Assembly: GCF_003573695.1 (NCBI RefSeq)
Contig: NC_039368.1
Coordinates: 79,746,374-79,810,373, forward strand
Source of the DNA: Papaver somniferum
Lineage: Eukaryota; Streptophyta; Magnoliopsida; Ranunculales; Papaveraceae
Length of the DNA stretch: 64,000 nt
Direction: 5' to 3'
Notes under the pieces: model-generated
The model's input: the letters and a program-made list of their open reading frames with translations, nothing else
Databases searched by the model: none
Told to the model about the DNA's origin: nothing
Position numbers and translations under genes: made by a program
Shown here: positions 46,868 through 59,157 of the stretch, one piece after another
How the letters are laid out: the number at the start of each line of letters is the position of its first letter
Position numbering within the stretch: the first letter of the stretch is position 1

Positions 46868-47569
46868 TACGACCAAAGTTTCTGCAAGTTTACCTTTATC
46901 AAATTTTAATTTTAAAAAGAGAGTTTTATTTTAGTTTGTGTTTTGTTGTTACCCATTAAAAGTTTATGGTGTTGATTATCATGGAAATAGTAACTCAAGT
47001 GTACCCCTTATTGAATCTTTGTAAAACCCAGAGATTCTGATGGAGAGTCCATGCGTTCGAGTTAGGATGGAAAGTGTTTCACACCCTCTTTGAAGAATTA
47101 AAGTGAAGCTCCTACCACTAGATCGTGGCGAAAGGTGCATTTGGGTTGGTGGATAAAGCTTCAGCGGGTGTTGACAGGGGTGAAAGAAGCTCATTTGTTT
47201 CAAGTATGATGAACACAAATGATAGTTTCTTGCTTTATTACTTCCACTCCTAGAAATTGTATTCGTGTTGCTCTTGCTTTATTACTTCCACTTCTAGAAA
47301 TTGTATTCGTGTTGCTCTTGGTTCCAGTTTGCTTGTAATTTTCTTATCTGCAGAAACTGTAGACTGATTTGTGCAGCCAGTAAAGCTTGGCTCTGCTTAT
47401 TAATGGTAATTGTCAGTAAAAATGAGCTTGAGAAATATTTGTATGTATCGATAATCGCTGTTGTGATGAGCAATGCAATGCTGCATGCAAATGCAGTTTG
47501 GCAAGCCCAGTAATGAAAAAGACTTTAGAAAATCCTGTCCTTTCTGATCCTATTTACAAGGAGTAACAA
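46868..47569. other. TIM14 3' flank, short tandem duplication
   Basis: 3' UTR and intergenic DNA without a credible gene. A 44-bp tandem duplication (TTGCTTTATTACTTCCACT...) covers about 47230-47317. Confidence 0.6.
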
Positions 47570-47885
47570 ATTGAAAAGGAGCTTTTCAAACAAAAGAGAG
47601 CAAGACTTGGTGATCAATGGTGTCGTAGCAGTCCTGGTGTTGTAGCATTAGATACTGGAACAAGAAAGGGAACTCGAATGTTATCATCATCATCAAACCA
47701 CTGCAACAGGAAATAATAGAGGAAATGGGTTTGATCCAGTTTTGCAAGGTGTTATTATGCAAACAGTAATGGCGGCCGACTCTCATCGCCACCATCACCA
47801 TCACCACCATGGTGGTGCTACACAATCAATAGTGTCCAACTCGCATCACCACCATCACCATCACCATCATACTGTTGCTACCTAG
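47570..47885 (+). pseudogene. Histidine-rich coding remnant
   Basis: One frame gives EKELFKQKRARLGDQWC and RSSPGVVALDTGTRKGTRM to about 47680. After a one-base slip a second frame gives TTATGNNRGNGFDPVLQG and VIMQTVMAADSHR, then two runs of seven and nine His codons (CAY) separated by GGATQSIVSNS. It stops at TAG 47883-47885. Both halves have protein-like composition. The parent protein is not recognised. It could be the last exon of a degenerate gene or a retrocopy; no upstream exon was found. Confidence 0.4.
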
Positions 47886-47935
47886 CGGAGGTGGCTGCTG
47901 ATAATTGAAAGGAAGAATAGAAGAGAATTGCTGCA

Positions 47936-48012
47936 TGCACCAGCCAGGAATCGAACCCTGGTCTGTAACTTTACTGCCAGCAAGTCTCAACATAAGCCCA
48001 ACTTGGCTATGC
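47936..48012 (-). pseudogene. tRNA-like pseudogene
   Basis: The minus strand carries an A-box-like TAGCCAAGTTGG and a good B box GGTTCGATTCC. The 3' end CAGGGTTCGATTCCTGG-CTGGTGCA resembles plant tRNA-Gly. The 5' acceptor strand GCATAGC pairs poorly with CTGGTGC, and the anticodon arm has no 5-bp stem with a 7-nt loop. It is therefore not a functional tRNA. A tRNA-derived SINE head is possible, but no SINE body or poly-A follows. Confidence 0.45.
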
Positions 48013-48145
48013 TTATATTTAGTTTATTTTCCACTCTGCCTTGTTTAATTTTCATTTTCCATCTTTCCCCATTTCTTCAGAAACCCTAAGGAGAATTTGT
48101 GTCTTTCTGTCTGTAAAGATTCAAAAGGGGGTTTCATCATAATTC

Positions 48146-49298
48146 ATGGATTATTTCAGTATTCTCCCTCTGGAGATCACAACAAACATTTTGACTCGTT
48201 TGCCAACAGAATCAGTTTTGGAGAGCAAATCAGTATGTACCATGTGGAGGAATCTTGTTTCTCGCTGTCCATCATTCATCAAAACGCACTTAGATCATCT
48301 TAATCGTCATGATTCTGGTAAATTGGGTTTTGTTGCTGGAACTTTTAAGAAAATTGTTTACTATTTTGAATACAGTGAGAATCTTGAGTCAATTGAGAGA
48401 ATCAAAAGGATTGTTGTAGCCCCTCCCTCTGTTCAATAGATCTGCCTTTTTTGGTTCATGTAATGGTCTCATATGTCTTTCTCGATTCTCATGTCCTACT
48501 CTAGAAATCTGTATTTGTAACATCATCAGAAAAGAATATGTTATGCTACCTCAAATTAAGGGAGATTGTGAGTGTTATCGTTGGACTAGCGGATTTGGTT
48601 ATGTTTCTATCACCAATGAGTACAAAGTTGTAGGAATATGTGTGTTACACAGCAATGTGGAAGTGTACATGTATACTCTAGGCAGTGGCAATGGATGGAG
48701 AAGCCTTGGGAAGTTTGATTATAGATTCGGCAGATCTGCAGATCGTTGGGGATAAGGTATCTTTGCCAATGGAGCTCTTTATTGGACAGAAATCAAATTA
48801 GAAGTGATTGTTTCCTTGGATTTGGCTGATGAAAAGTTTTGTGAACATCTTTCACTCCCCCCTGCTTCACCAGAGTATAATTGGACATATGAAAGTTTAG
48901 GGGTACTGGATGGGCTTTTGTGTCTTGTTGTTTATGTAACAGTGGAAAAAACCCAATGCCATGACATATGGCTATTAAAAAAGAAGAATGATAATCATGA
49001 CATGGAAGATGGAGAAGAACATCAGTCATGGGTTTGGAGTAGAGAGTATAGGGTTGACAAATTCAAAAGACGATTAGCAGCCGTTACGAAGAGTGGCGGT
49101 GTTCTAACCTACTTTCTTCGTGATCTCTAATTTTACGACCCAAAAGCTTCAACCTCGAAAAAGCTTATGGAGTTTAAGGAAGCACTTCTTGCAGTATTTC
49201 CTCATAAAAACACCTTAGTTTCCTTGAGAGAATTAGGGGAGGAAGATGTCAAGATAATGGAGTCAGTTGAAATCGAGGAGATTGAAAGCCATGAGTAG
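48146..49298 (+). pseudogene. F-box protein with F-box-associated domain, inactivated
   Basis: ATG 48146 starts MDYFSILPLEITTNILTRL, followed by SVCTMWRNLVSRCPSF, a typical plant F-box (residues ~3-48). F-box proteins recruit substrates to SCF ubiquitin ligases. The frame ends at 48436. In the next frame the text continues FGSCNGLICL, the hallmark start of the F-box-associated repeat region, then GDCECYRWTSGFGYV and ANGALYWTEIKLEVIVSLDL. It ends in KIMESVEIEEIESHE at TAG 49296-49298. Lesions are one frameshift near 48440 and in-frame TAA at 48753 and 49128. Without them the product would be about 380 residues, normal for the family. Sequencing error could explain one lesion but hardly three. 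Confidence 0.85.
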
Positions 49299-50742
49299 CC
49301 TTTCAACAAGTTGTAGGAGGATGTGACGCTGGGTACCTACTTATAAAATGGTCAGGTATTCTTTTTTGAGTTTGATTTGAAATTTATTTGTGTGAACTTA
49401 AATGCTATTGACATTGTCTTAGTGAGTAATATATCGGAACTACTGTTATTCTGTCATTATATCATCTATTTAACTTTATGGGAGTGTTTTTGACTGTCTT
49501 ATTTAAGCTTGAGCTATATTTCTTTGTAGACTCTGCATTTTGTTAGTGACTTGACCTTATATCAATGGGTGGATATGATGCGTACTTTAAAGACTTATTT
49601 CGTTATACATGGGAAGTTGAATAGGTATATGCAGGCAAAATCAAGGAAGATGAGAGTTTTTCTAGTAGTATCTAGGAATATGTTTTCGTCTTACTTCACA
49701 TTATCCGGTAGATAATTTTTGGAATCCAAACTTATTGTTTTGATTCTGCTTATGTCAGTGTTGTAATTTTTCAGTTTACAGAAAATGATAGTTAGACTAG
49801 GAAACTGCACTGTTGATTTATCTTCATTCATCAATCAATCTCACAAGAGCAGTAGAGTCATGTTACGCAGAATTCTCTGTGATAAATAACATGCTACATG
49901 TTTCCATTTTGTCGTTAACCACAACCAACCTGGTTGGGTTGTCTTCGTATAATGCTACTTTTAGCAAGGAACCTTGCAGACGGCTAGTGTCATTCAGAAA
50001 TGATTCCGTTGGCAGTGTAGATTTTGATTTCTTCAATCATTTGGTATCTCTTCCAAAAAACTAGCTTAGTTCAGGCATTATTGTTCACTTCAATACCTTG
50101 TCGAAGTCGACTTCACCTTGCAAGTAGTTCCTATAATAGAGTGAAAATTATTTTGAAGAATACATAGTGAGACTATTTCAAGGTATGGTTAGTGTACTTC
50201 ATATAGGTGTTTGTCTTTATCTTTCACAGTGGGATAAAGTGAAATCTAAGTAAGCTATAATTGAATCTTTGGTTACCTGTGCATCATATGGGCTTTACTC
50301 CTCCAGTTAGCGATTTGTCAGGACTCAGGAGGAGAAACTATCTGTCAAGGCCTCCTCATATTGAGCTTGCCACTATTCATCTTGCTTGTGAAATCCCTGC
50401 AAGGATTTGTGGCTTTGTTTCATCATTAGTCGTGTCTGGTACATTTCAAAGTTGTTCTTTGAAGCAGAACACTGTACTGGCTCACAGTTGTTAGTGTCCA
50501 AACATGAAGACGGAACTTGGACCAAGTTAGCTTAGAATGTTCACTGTTAGTACACTTTAAATGCACAAAATTACATCTCGAGTATTTTAGCTGAAAGTTA
50601 ACAAGATCATGTTGAATTTTTATTTCTTGTTCCACATTCTAAAAACACACGAGTTCTTTATTAATTCAGAACTTCGTCTTCCAGAGAAGGGTTTCTAAGG
50701 TTAGTTCTTTCAGAACTTGAGTAAGTATTTAGAATTTTGTCT
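49299..50742. other. Intergenic region, no supported gene
   Basis: Short open frames on both strands (e.g. 49813-50064, 50261-50494) have no domain, start context or splice structure that would support them. Confidence 0.5.
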
Positions 50743-50785
50743 TCAAGGAAAGGTTTCTAAGGTTAGTTCTCTCAGAACTTGAGAA
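50668..50785 (+). repeat. ~63-bp tandem duplication
   Basis: GGTTTCTAAGGTTAGTTCT and TCAGAACTTGAG(T/A)AAG occur twice at a 62-63 base period. Confidence 0.85.
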
Positions 50786-51063
50786 AGTTCAAAGAACATG
50801 AAAAGCGAAGGAGTGCCATATGAACCTTCACAAGATAAGATCATATTCCGTGTGTAACTCGGATAGTTTTTTGGAATTCGGATTGCTTGATCACAATTTC
50901 CTGAGTTGTAATACCGTGTGTCGTATCCTGGCATAGCCCAGATATAGCGGTCGAAATTCGCTGCTATGGGGCACTTGAACTCGCAGGCATAGGCCTGCAA
51001 AACAAGATACTTGAGTTGCGCATTAGCTTGTCTTCTGAATGAAGGAACTTCTAAAAGGTGCAT
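50743..51063 (-). CDS. Possible small protein or 3' exon, unrecognised
   Basis: A 106-codon frame on the minus strand contains LVLQAYACEFKCPIAANF, DRYIWAMPGYDTRYYNSG and NCDQAIRIPKNYPSY, a natural-looking composition. A splice acceptor-like TTGTTTTGCAG precedes GCCTATGCC at about 50995, so the coding part could be an exon starting there. I do not recognise a family and see no partner exon before the hydrolase gene downstream. The last ~15 codons overlap the 63-bp tandem duplication. Confidence 0.25.
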   Translation of the reverse strand: MHLLEVPSFRRQANAQLKYLVLQAYACEFKCPIAANFDRYIWAMPGYDTRYYNSGNCDQAIRIPKNYPSYTRNMILSCEGSYGTPSLFMFFELSQVLRELTLETFP

Positions 51064-51761
51064 GGGAACTTGGGAACTTATTCCCTTTCAAAAGAAGGGA
51101 TATGTAGGCAATTGCAATGGTGGCGACAGCGGCAATCCGTTTTTCATAGAGGTCCTCAAATAAAGAATACTTATTTTTCGAAGTTTCTGTGATTTTTTTT
51201 TAACTTAAAAGAATTACTGCTGCAGATTTTTTAACTTAAAAGAATTACTGCTGCAAATAATGGGTGGTCCTCCCCTCGGACCAAGCCAAAATATAGCAAC
51301 TAAACAGAATATTGAAAACATAGAAAAGTTATATAACTGCTACCTGACATTCCTTAGGGAGATTTAAGCAGTCCTCTATATCTACATATAGAATCAGATA
51401 GAATATAAACAACAGTACTATCATGTCAGGAAGAATTTACTTATCAAAGAAATGCAATACCAATTCACATTTGTAAAGAAAAGAAAGAAAAGGGAAGGTG
51501 CAAAACAGACTTATCACCTTTCTGAGTAAGAAGTAAAAAAAAGAGAAAGAAAAATGAGAACTATTAAACCTTCTGCGCAAATCCTAGTTTAATCTTCTAA
51601 CTTTGCAATCGAAAAATGTGGACTCCACCCCTCATCTGCCCCATCAAAATCAAGAAGTTGGAAGTAATATTTTCTAAGCTTGTCCTTGCTCCACAAGAAA
51701 TGGAGTGGAATATGGAACTATGGTCTGTACATTACTTTTCTCTATTAAGCTATAGTACTTT
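51064..51761. other. Region downstream of the hydrolase gene, with a 31-bp tandem duplication
   Basis: Intergenic/3' UTR sequence. TTAACTTAAAAGAATTACTG occurs twice around 51200-51254 (period ~31). No gene seen. Confidence 0.5.
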
Positions 51762-54700
51762 TCACTCTGTGATAAAATCTGTCAGATATACCTCTTCTTC
51801 TAGGTTTGTTTGAGTTGAATTGTGGTCCAAGTTCTCTTCAGTTGAAGGTTGCTCTGGCTCTGGAATAATGATAGGACCTTGTGGAGTCCCAAAAAGAGTA
51901 GAGAATATCTGTCTGTGGCATTCATCGCAGAAATAGAAAAAAGAGAAGTGGCCTTCAATTGGGAGTTTATGAATTGTGGCCCCTGGTAACAGTCGGTGAA
52001 CAAACTCGGTTGTTGATGGTGACACCACTTGATCATCCATTCCCTGTTTAGCATTCAAAAATTAAAAAAAATAACAACATTCAGAGTCAAGGATTTTTGT
52101 TTTGACCCTTGGGAAATCAAAGTGACTTTTAAAAAGATGTGCCACTGATATTCAATTAACTTCCTGAAAGCGGAAACAAACAGTTTGAAAAAGAATATCG
52201 ATGCACACCTGCCAAATATGTATTGGATTAAGAAACCCAGTCCACTCAGTTTCAGCTTTCCCATAGATGGACTTGAGCCAAGGGAGGATGCCTTTTCCTT
52301 GGAGCTTCTTCTGATACTGAATGTCAGCTAGGCTAAAACCCCAATTAGACACCTGCAACACAGCCTCTTCCTTGAATGGTTTTGGGTTTCCTTGCCGAAC
52401 TGATTCCTCCACATCTCTCTGCCAGAATTCTTCAAATCTCGACTGCTCTAACAGTGTCCTGTCCTGAAAGAAACAAGATTAAATAACGTCACAGACAATA
52501 ACAAGTACCAAAATGCGTTGCTCATGCAACTTTAACTGAATTACTTTTCTCTACTGCCACACAATGTTAGCTTCTTTTTCCAAGTCCTAGGACAAAGATT
52601 AGGCGTAAACGATTGGATGTCTGATTCTGAGCATAATCTACTAACACCGGCTAAAGAATATTTAGATACATTGCATGTTCATGTTGCCTTCTGGAACTTG
52701 GCAGAGTATAGAACTTTTGGATCATAATTTTTTCATTCTGGCAACGGAACATGTAAGTTTTTTAAACATTATACTCTCGTAAAGGCAGAATAAATGGAAC
52801 TAAGGTCACCTTTTCTCCAAGCGATAGTGATAACCATTTATCAAGCTGTCCATGTTTTCCAGATAAGAAGCTTCGGCGGTAGAAGTAACTAAGAAAGGAA
52901 GGAAATCTCCGAGCCAAAAAGTACATTAATTTCCTTCTGGAAGTCCATCTTTCCCAGGTTTTGTATCTCTCTTCCTTGGACATACTTGAATCATATGGGT
53001 TAACAACTGGAGCAAACATCGCAGCACCTGCAGGGTATTTAAGTGGTCATATAAAAATGTCAGTTTCTTTATTTATGAGTGACAACAGCTTGCATTTTCT
53101 CCAATAGCAGAGTCACGTGCTGTGTTTTGAATAATTCAGCTACAAGTATTTGGGTTTGTGTTCTACACTTACAAAAGCACATAACATGTAAATGACCATG
53201 GGGGGACTATTGTTTAAAAATAAGTAAGTTTAAGCAACGATTATAGAGGCAACAGAAATGGGACATACCTGCAAGTCTGTCAGGAATGTATCTTAGGGCA
53301 GCCCAAGCATGCATTGCCCCACCTGAGAACCCCACTACCCAGAATTTGTCCTTCATAGACACAGCATCTGCTAGATCTAAGATATCCAGTGCAGATGAGT
53401 TAAGACTCCTTCCTGGATGAGGATCACTCTCCCCAAAACCAGGAAGGTCGTATGTCACCAAGCGAACACCAAACTCCTCGAGTAGTGAGTCTTTAACTCC
53501 AGGAATTCCTGATGGAAATAACGTTTTAACATCTGACAGTTCTAAAACACTAAAATCGAGAATGTAAATCACTTCTACATTGAATCAGTCGCTTCTTACC
53601 TGCAAGTCTGGAAGAAAGGAACGAATGTGGCGCAATAAGGGAGAATCTGGCTCTGTCTGCTGGAACACCTTGTTCATGATATGCCAAGTGTCTTCCATCT
53701 GGAAGCTGGACACGACTAGCACTAGGAGGATGCAAGTAGACTTCCTTCGGGGGTATCTTTGGAATTCGAGGTTCGGTATGTACAAGTAACACTGCGCATC
53801 TTCACTTGAGTTAGGATATGATAAACAGATACATACAACAGAGAATATACAATATAGAAATTTAAAAATGAGAAAAAGAGTTGCATGTATTATTGGCAAT
53901 TCAGTCATTATCCAAGATATTTCAACTATTCCAGCGCAATAGGGTAAGAAAATCCTATCAAAAACAAAAGAGAAAAAGAAACTAAACCATACTGATATTT
54001 TCTTCTTTCAAAAAGCAACTCATAATGTATACCCGCAATAACAAGCAGTAGATGAGAAGCCTGTTGCAATTGTCATTTTCAACTGAATTCTGGATGATAT
54101 CTTATCTGTGTCATAATGCAAGTGGCTTCATATCAAACTAAAATGCAAGTGGTTATCTCTTAAAATAGTTTCTCAAGTCTCTCAAAACTCACTTCCTATC
54201 TACTTCTTACTTCCCATTCACAGTGTCACTGTCTTCATCTAACGCAAAGCTGTGTTAATGTTTTTCTTTCTAATCGAAGGTTACACATAGTTGCATGTTA
54301 AAAATTTGTTAATCCTACAATATCTTTAGTTGTGAGGAAGGCATTGCATACTCAACGATAGCAATTAAAAAACAATGTTCAAAACCTGTATAATTCAATG
54401 CAGTTTTAACAAAAAGCTATGAATAAGAACCAATCCACATCTAGATACAGTATGAAATCGATAAAAGAAATTGCCTATCCAAATAAGACTAGTTGTCCTT
54501 CTCATCAACAAGATCATAGTGGGACCTTTCCTTTGCAACACCCAATATTTTGAGTAAGAAATTACAGCTGAAAATTACTTATCCAATCAATTTCTACACA
54601 AAAGTCACAACAACAACTACCAGAGAGTCAACAAAGAAATTTTTTCTGACAATTCATTGGATGAATCACTACCACTGAGAATATATTATTATCCAAACAT

Positions 54701-55297
54701 AACAATAAACCCTAACTTTAACAATAAAATTGGTAGAACTAATTAGACCAATTCATCATCCAATCAAAATGAAAATCTAATGCAATCAATACAGATTGAC
54801 TTTCAAGTTCATCACAAAATTCAAGAAATCCAATAAAATTCAATAAAAAAAAATCATAATCAAAACGAAGATTTACCTGAGAGTGCTATGAAGAAGACGA
54901 AGAAGACAATAGGCCAAGCCTGAGCAGGATCTCGATCTTCAGGCAAATAATCATTCATAAAACTCAACTTCCCTGAAACTTTATCCCAATTATCTTCACA
55001 TTTCTTCACAACAAATTTAACCTCATCACCAAAACTCTGTTGAACTATATCTCTACAACCTTTCCCTAATTCAAGCACCATTTCTCCTGAAGCTTTTAAA
55101 AACTCTTTAACCTGATCTTTAAACGGTTCTTCAACCACAACGCCTTCATCTCCAACAACAACAAATTCATCTATCCTAGTCTTATTCATCTCTATCGCAT
55201 CGTCATCTCCTCCTCCATTCGTATAATAATGATTAATCCCTGTATCATCAACCAAACTCGCCAAATCTTCTTTCCATGTCTTCGTCGTCACCGTCAT
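51762..55297 (-). CDS. Membrane-anchored alpha/beta-fold hydrolase, six exons
   Basis: Exons are 54877-55297, 53600-53791, 53269-53508, 52810-53027, 52209-52463 and 51762-52043, all GT/AG with consistent phases, giving 535 residues. An in-frame ATG at 55318 would add seven. The N-terminal ~125 residues are acidic and amphipathic. A membrane helix follows at ~127-144 (WPIVFFVFFIALSVLLV), then the hydrolase domain. It has the strand LVTYDLPGFGESD, nucleophile elbow GFSGG (Ser266), candidate acid Asp445/446 in WQGMDDQVVS and catalytic His474 in PIEGHFSFF. An insert at ~300-400 carries an Arg/Trp-rich lid. The usual HG oxyanion motif is replaced by LIAPHSFLSS. This matches an uncharacterised plant alpha/beta-hydrolase family with an N-terminal extension; substrate and membrane location are unknown. 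An acidic tail follows the domain. Confidence 0.93.
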
Positions 55298-55760
55298 TTT
55301 TACAAAATCCAAAACCAAAACAAAAAAAAAAAAGAAATCCCCAAATTCCTTTTTAAGAATTTTTCAAAAAGAATCTTTAGTATGTGTAACCTTTAAGCTT
55401 GTTTTTTGTGAACCCTAAATTGAGTCAACTATTAAGACAAAGAGTGAGTTAAAAGACAAGTAGAAGAAGAAGAAAAAGGCATTTCGTTTGTGATCCTTTT
55501 AACTTTTTTGGGTTTTTTTTTAAATGTTGATGAGAAAAAGACTTGTGTAGATTGAAATCGTCGCCACAAGTTTGTCGAATGATATCAGTACAGCTCTAAC
55601 CGACTCCATTAATGGCAGTTTTTTCAAGCTTTTTGAAAGAGATTTCTACAGAGAGGAGAGAGAGAGAGTGTGGATGGAAGCAGTGAGTTAGTGAGAGTAT
55701 GGGTCGGTGGTTGTAATATTTGAATGATATTTTAATGGGTTTCCTGAGGTTTTATTTTTT
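55298..55760 (-). promoter_or_regulatory. Hydrolase 5' UTR and pyrimidine-rich promoter stretch
   Basis: On the minus strand a CT-rich run (ACACTCTCTCTCTCTCC) lies near 55655-55675, about 360 bases before the start codon. It is a plant 'Y patch'-type element near the likely transcription start. No clear TATA box is visible. Confidence 0.4.
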
Positions 55761-57660
55761 GACGGTTGAGATTCGTACACGTATCTGACTGAGTTTGTGC
55801 AATTTGCCGGTTACAGGTAATAAAAGGTAAGAATGTAGCGTAACTTTACCTGATATTGGCGGTTCCTTTTTCTTTTGTACAGTTTGTTAATTATTTACAG
55901 TTTACTGACGTGTATCCGTAGTGAGTGTCTGACTTTTTGCGTGGAAGGGAGAGAGAGGGAGGTGCGGAGAGAAATGTGGGTGACGGCATGTGATGGGGGA
56001 ATGTCTTTTAACATTTTTTTAACATGCAACGGCAGTAGAAGAAGAATGGTAGATGAGTGTGCTAAAATGATGATGATGGGTTGCTTGGAAAATGTGCAAA
56101 ATAATTCTTTTGTGTTTTTCTATTAGTTCACTGTACTAGCAAGCTTCTAGGTATAAGTATGACACGAACTGAGTCCGATTTTGTGCAAAATTTTAATTTT
56201 GTCTATTGATTTAATTTTAAGAAGGGTATGCACAAGAATGGATAAAATTCATCCAGCTAGAGAAGTGGTAAAACTAGTTGTTAGCAGCAGTATAAATTAC
56301 TACATCATATCCATTTTTATGGCTTTTTTTTTTGTCGTGGATATCGGAAGATTCTATGTATAATGAAATTATAAGATTTAATACCAACTTATTGTCAAAC
56401 AAGTGCGTAAATGACATGACATAAGATTTCCCCAAAGAGTAGGCTGCAACGGGTAGTTGCCTTGTCTATGTGTTTGAGTCTTTAAAAGGGAAAAAGGAAA
56501 CTGCCTATGTCACTAACGGGGCAGTTAGAGTGGAATACAGAGATTTCCCCACACTACAATCCTAACTACTGGTCGTCAAACTATTGTCCCTTGCTTGCAC
56601 ATAGGATTAGCTCACAGTTGCAATGTTAAAGCTAATTGCGCAACTCTTTACTGATTGGTAGGTTATGGATAGGCCCTGTCTATGAAGTACTTGCTAGCAG
56701 CTACACTCTGCAAACCTTCTTCCTTGAAAAAACAACAACTCTGCAGAAAAATAACAACTTTTGTTGGTTTTTGGAAGTGTCTTTGTGTGGCACAGCACCG
56801 AAAGACTGTTCAACTTGTTTGGTAGTGTCCCGATTTTGGCCCGCTAAGATTGCAACACCATATTCCTGGTTAAAAACTTAAAATCGAAGGGTTCATCATG
56901 GTGTGCACTGGACTTGAATGTTGATGTAGCTGGAATTGATCTTATTGTGTCTGTCTGTACAGATCTTTCTTTATTAGGAACTAATCTACTATTAGCATTT
57001 AACCAATGATAAATAAAGGGAAAAATAAGTGAGTTAGTTGGAGTAATGATTATGGAATTGATTCTCTTACAACCTGGTCCTAATAATAATATTAACCATT
57101 TTTGGAGATTATTTGTATAGTGCTAGGTGGTGCTGGCTTTTGGGATCATTCATGATATCTCCATTTCTATCTTATTAGATTGATTATTATTAAAGAATGG
57201 AAGGAAGGAAGGAATATGAATAGAAATAGAATAATATTTAGAAGGAATCGTAGGTAAAGTGATCATGGAACCTCATATTTAGGGAACCTCTGTCACCCAT
57301 GATGCTGCTGCTATCCCCAATCCAATTATATCCCATATCTTACTTTCATCGATTCACCATTTTTGTATCAATTTTCCCTCGTGGCATTTATTTACGACTA
57401 AAACTTCTACATATTCTTGTCAAACGCACTGTGTCCCATGGATTGTTTGTGTAAAGAATTTGCAGATTAAAGAAATGAGTAAGGTTTTTGGTTAGAGGTA
57501 TAATCGGTTGATTTATGCACAGTGACCGAAAAAAGAAGAGAAAGAAAGGAAGCTAAATTCGCCATTGTCCCATGTTCTTTAAAGCTGGAGTCCTTGGACC
57601 GAGCAAACTAAACAAGAAATTGCAAACATTAAGTAAAAGAAGAAAAATCATTTAGAAGAG
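55761..57660. other. Intergenic region, nothing recognised
   Basis: Small open frames occur but none has domain, splice or codon evidence. Neither known repeats of the window nor RNA genes are visible. Confidence 0.5.
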
Positions 57661-58174
57661 AACTGTGATTTTAGGCATACCAAAAAATTTCACCTCATAC
57701 AAAATAATTTTTCCATCCTAGGTGACTTTATAAGGAGTGTTTATTGAGTAGTTCAATTACCTATATATCCTTGAACCTAAAATCAAAAAATAAACTATCC
57801 TAAACATCTCTTCTTCTTCCTCCAGCTAAACCACCTTCCTTTTCTTTCAGATTTTTTTCTCATCACTTTAATTAATTATCGATTCGTGTAAATTCGATCA
57901 TCGGTTAAATTGAACTATATAATGGATCGTACAAAGAAAAAAAGCAAACTTCAGGTGTTCTAAATCCTCTTCCAATCCATGAATTAAAAAGAAGAAGAAC
58001 CTATTGAAGATGAAGGTGTAAAAACTATAATTGAACCGGAAATTGAATCGTAAATTCAACCATTTGAAGCTCCAAATACTGAAATGAGGATAAGAAGGTA
58101 TTCCCTACAAACCCAATCTTTTATTTGTTGTTTTTCATGGGTTAAATTGCTAAAAACTTAGAGTTTTTGACGGT

Positions 58175-59135
58175 TACAGTAGCGGGTTCGGCTGATAATT
58201 GAGTTGAGTTTTGAGCCGAACTGTTCTTGAAATTTCACCCTGAAAGTGTCTATGAACAGTTCGGCTAAACCGTAAATGTCAATTTTTATTCGAACCCCAA
58301 AATGTGTATTGAATACGTCCCAGAACAGTGTCAGGTTCGGCTAATACCTTGCAAATCTTCCCGGCCGAACCTGAGAAGTGAAATTTACCCCAGGTGGTTG
58401 TCAGGTTCGGCTGACTCGATTAGATCACTTTCAACCCGAACCTCTCCCTGTAAACACTTCGAAAATATTGATTTGCAGGCTCTAGGTTCGGCTAGCTCGT
58501 GTTGTTGAGTTATCAGCCGACCCTTCTCTTTGCACACTCAAGTTTTTCGATCTTGTTTTGGCCATAACGTTTTCGTCCGATGTCGGAATGACCTCATTCT
58601 TTTTGCGTTGTGTTTTTCTTTTCATTCTCTTGAAGTTGAAAATAAGATCTAATTGATTTTGATGAGTTTAATATGGACCTTGGTATTCTCCATCATTAGA
58701 CTTCACTTTCTTAACACTTTTAGTAATTTCCACTTTTTTTGTTTGGTTCATCCTATGAAAAGGCTGCACAATAGAAAACATATGTAATAAAAAGCCTAAC
58801 CCCTAAATGTGTATGAATTTAAGTGTTTCATGGAAAATCAGTATCATGTTTGGCTGATGTGATTTTTTGAATATGAGCCGAACTTGGAAAAATATATAGT
58901 TCGGCTGATACGATATTTAGAGTGAGAACCAAACCTAACTCTCGGGAATAAGTTCGGCTTGTTATTAGACTTTAATATTAGCCGAACTAGGATCTTGCAA
59001 ATAGGTTGGAAGTTGGAAAATGAAAGTTCGGCGTATAGCGTTAACAAATTCAGTTAGCCGAACTGTTCATCAATTTAGTGGGTTCGGCTTATATTTTTAA
59101 GCCGATAATAGTCCTGGTTCGCCGAACCATGATGA
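58175..59135. repeat. Array of alternating GTTCGGCT / AGCCGAAC motifs
   Basis: About 20 occurrences of GTTCGGCT or its inverse AGCCGAAC (with near variants) lie in two blocks, 58185-58515 and 58850-59135, mostly alternating in orientation every 25-40 bases. Each adjacent pair forms a small hairpin. The last pair nearly touches, as GGTTCGCCGAACC. Confidence 0.85.
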
Positions 59136-59157
59136 AAAATACAATTTTTTGATGATT

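Noticed and set aside
58302..58508. 68-codon plus-strand frame
   Set aside because: It runs through the GTTCGGCT array and its residues follow the repeated motif; no independent support.
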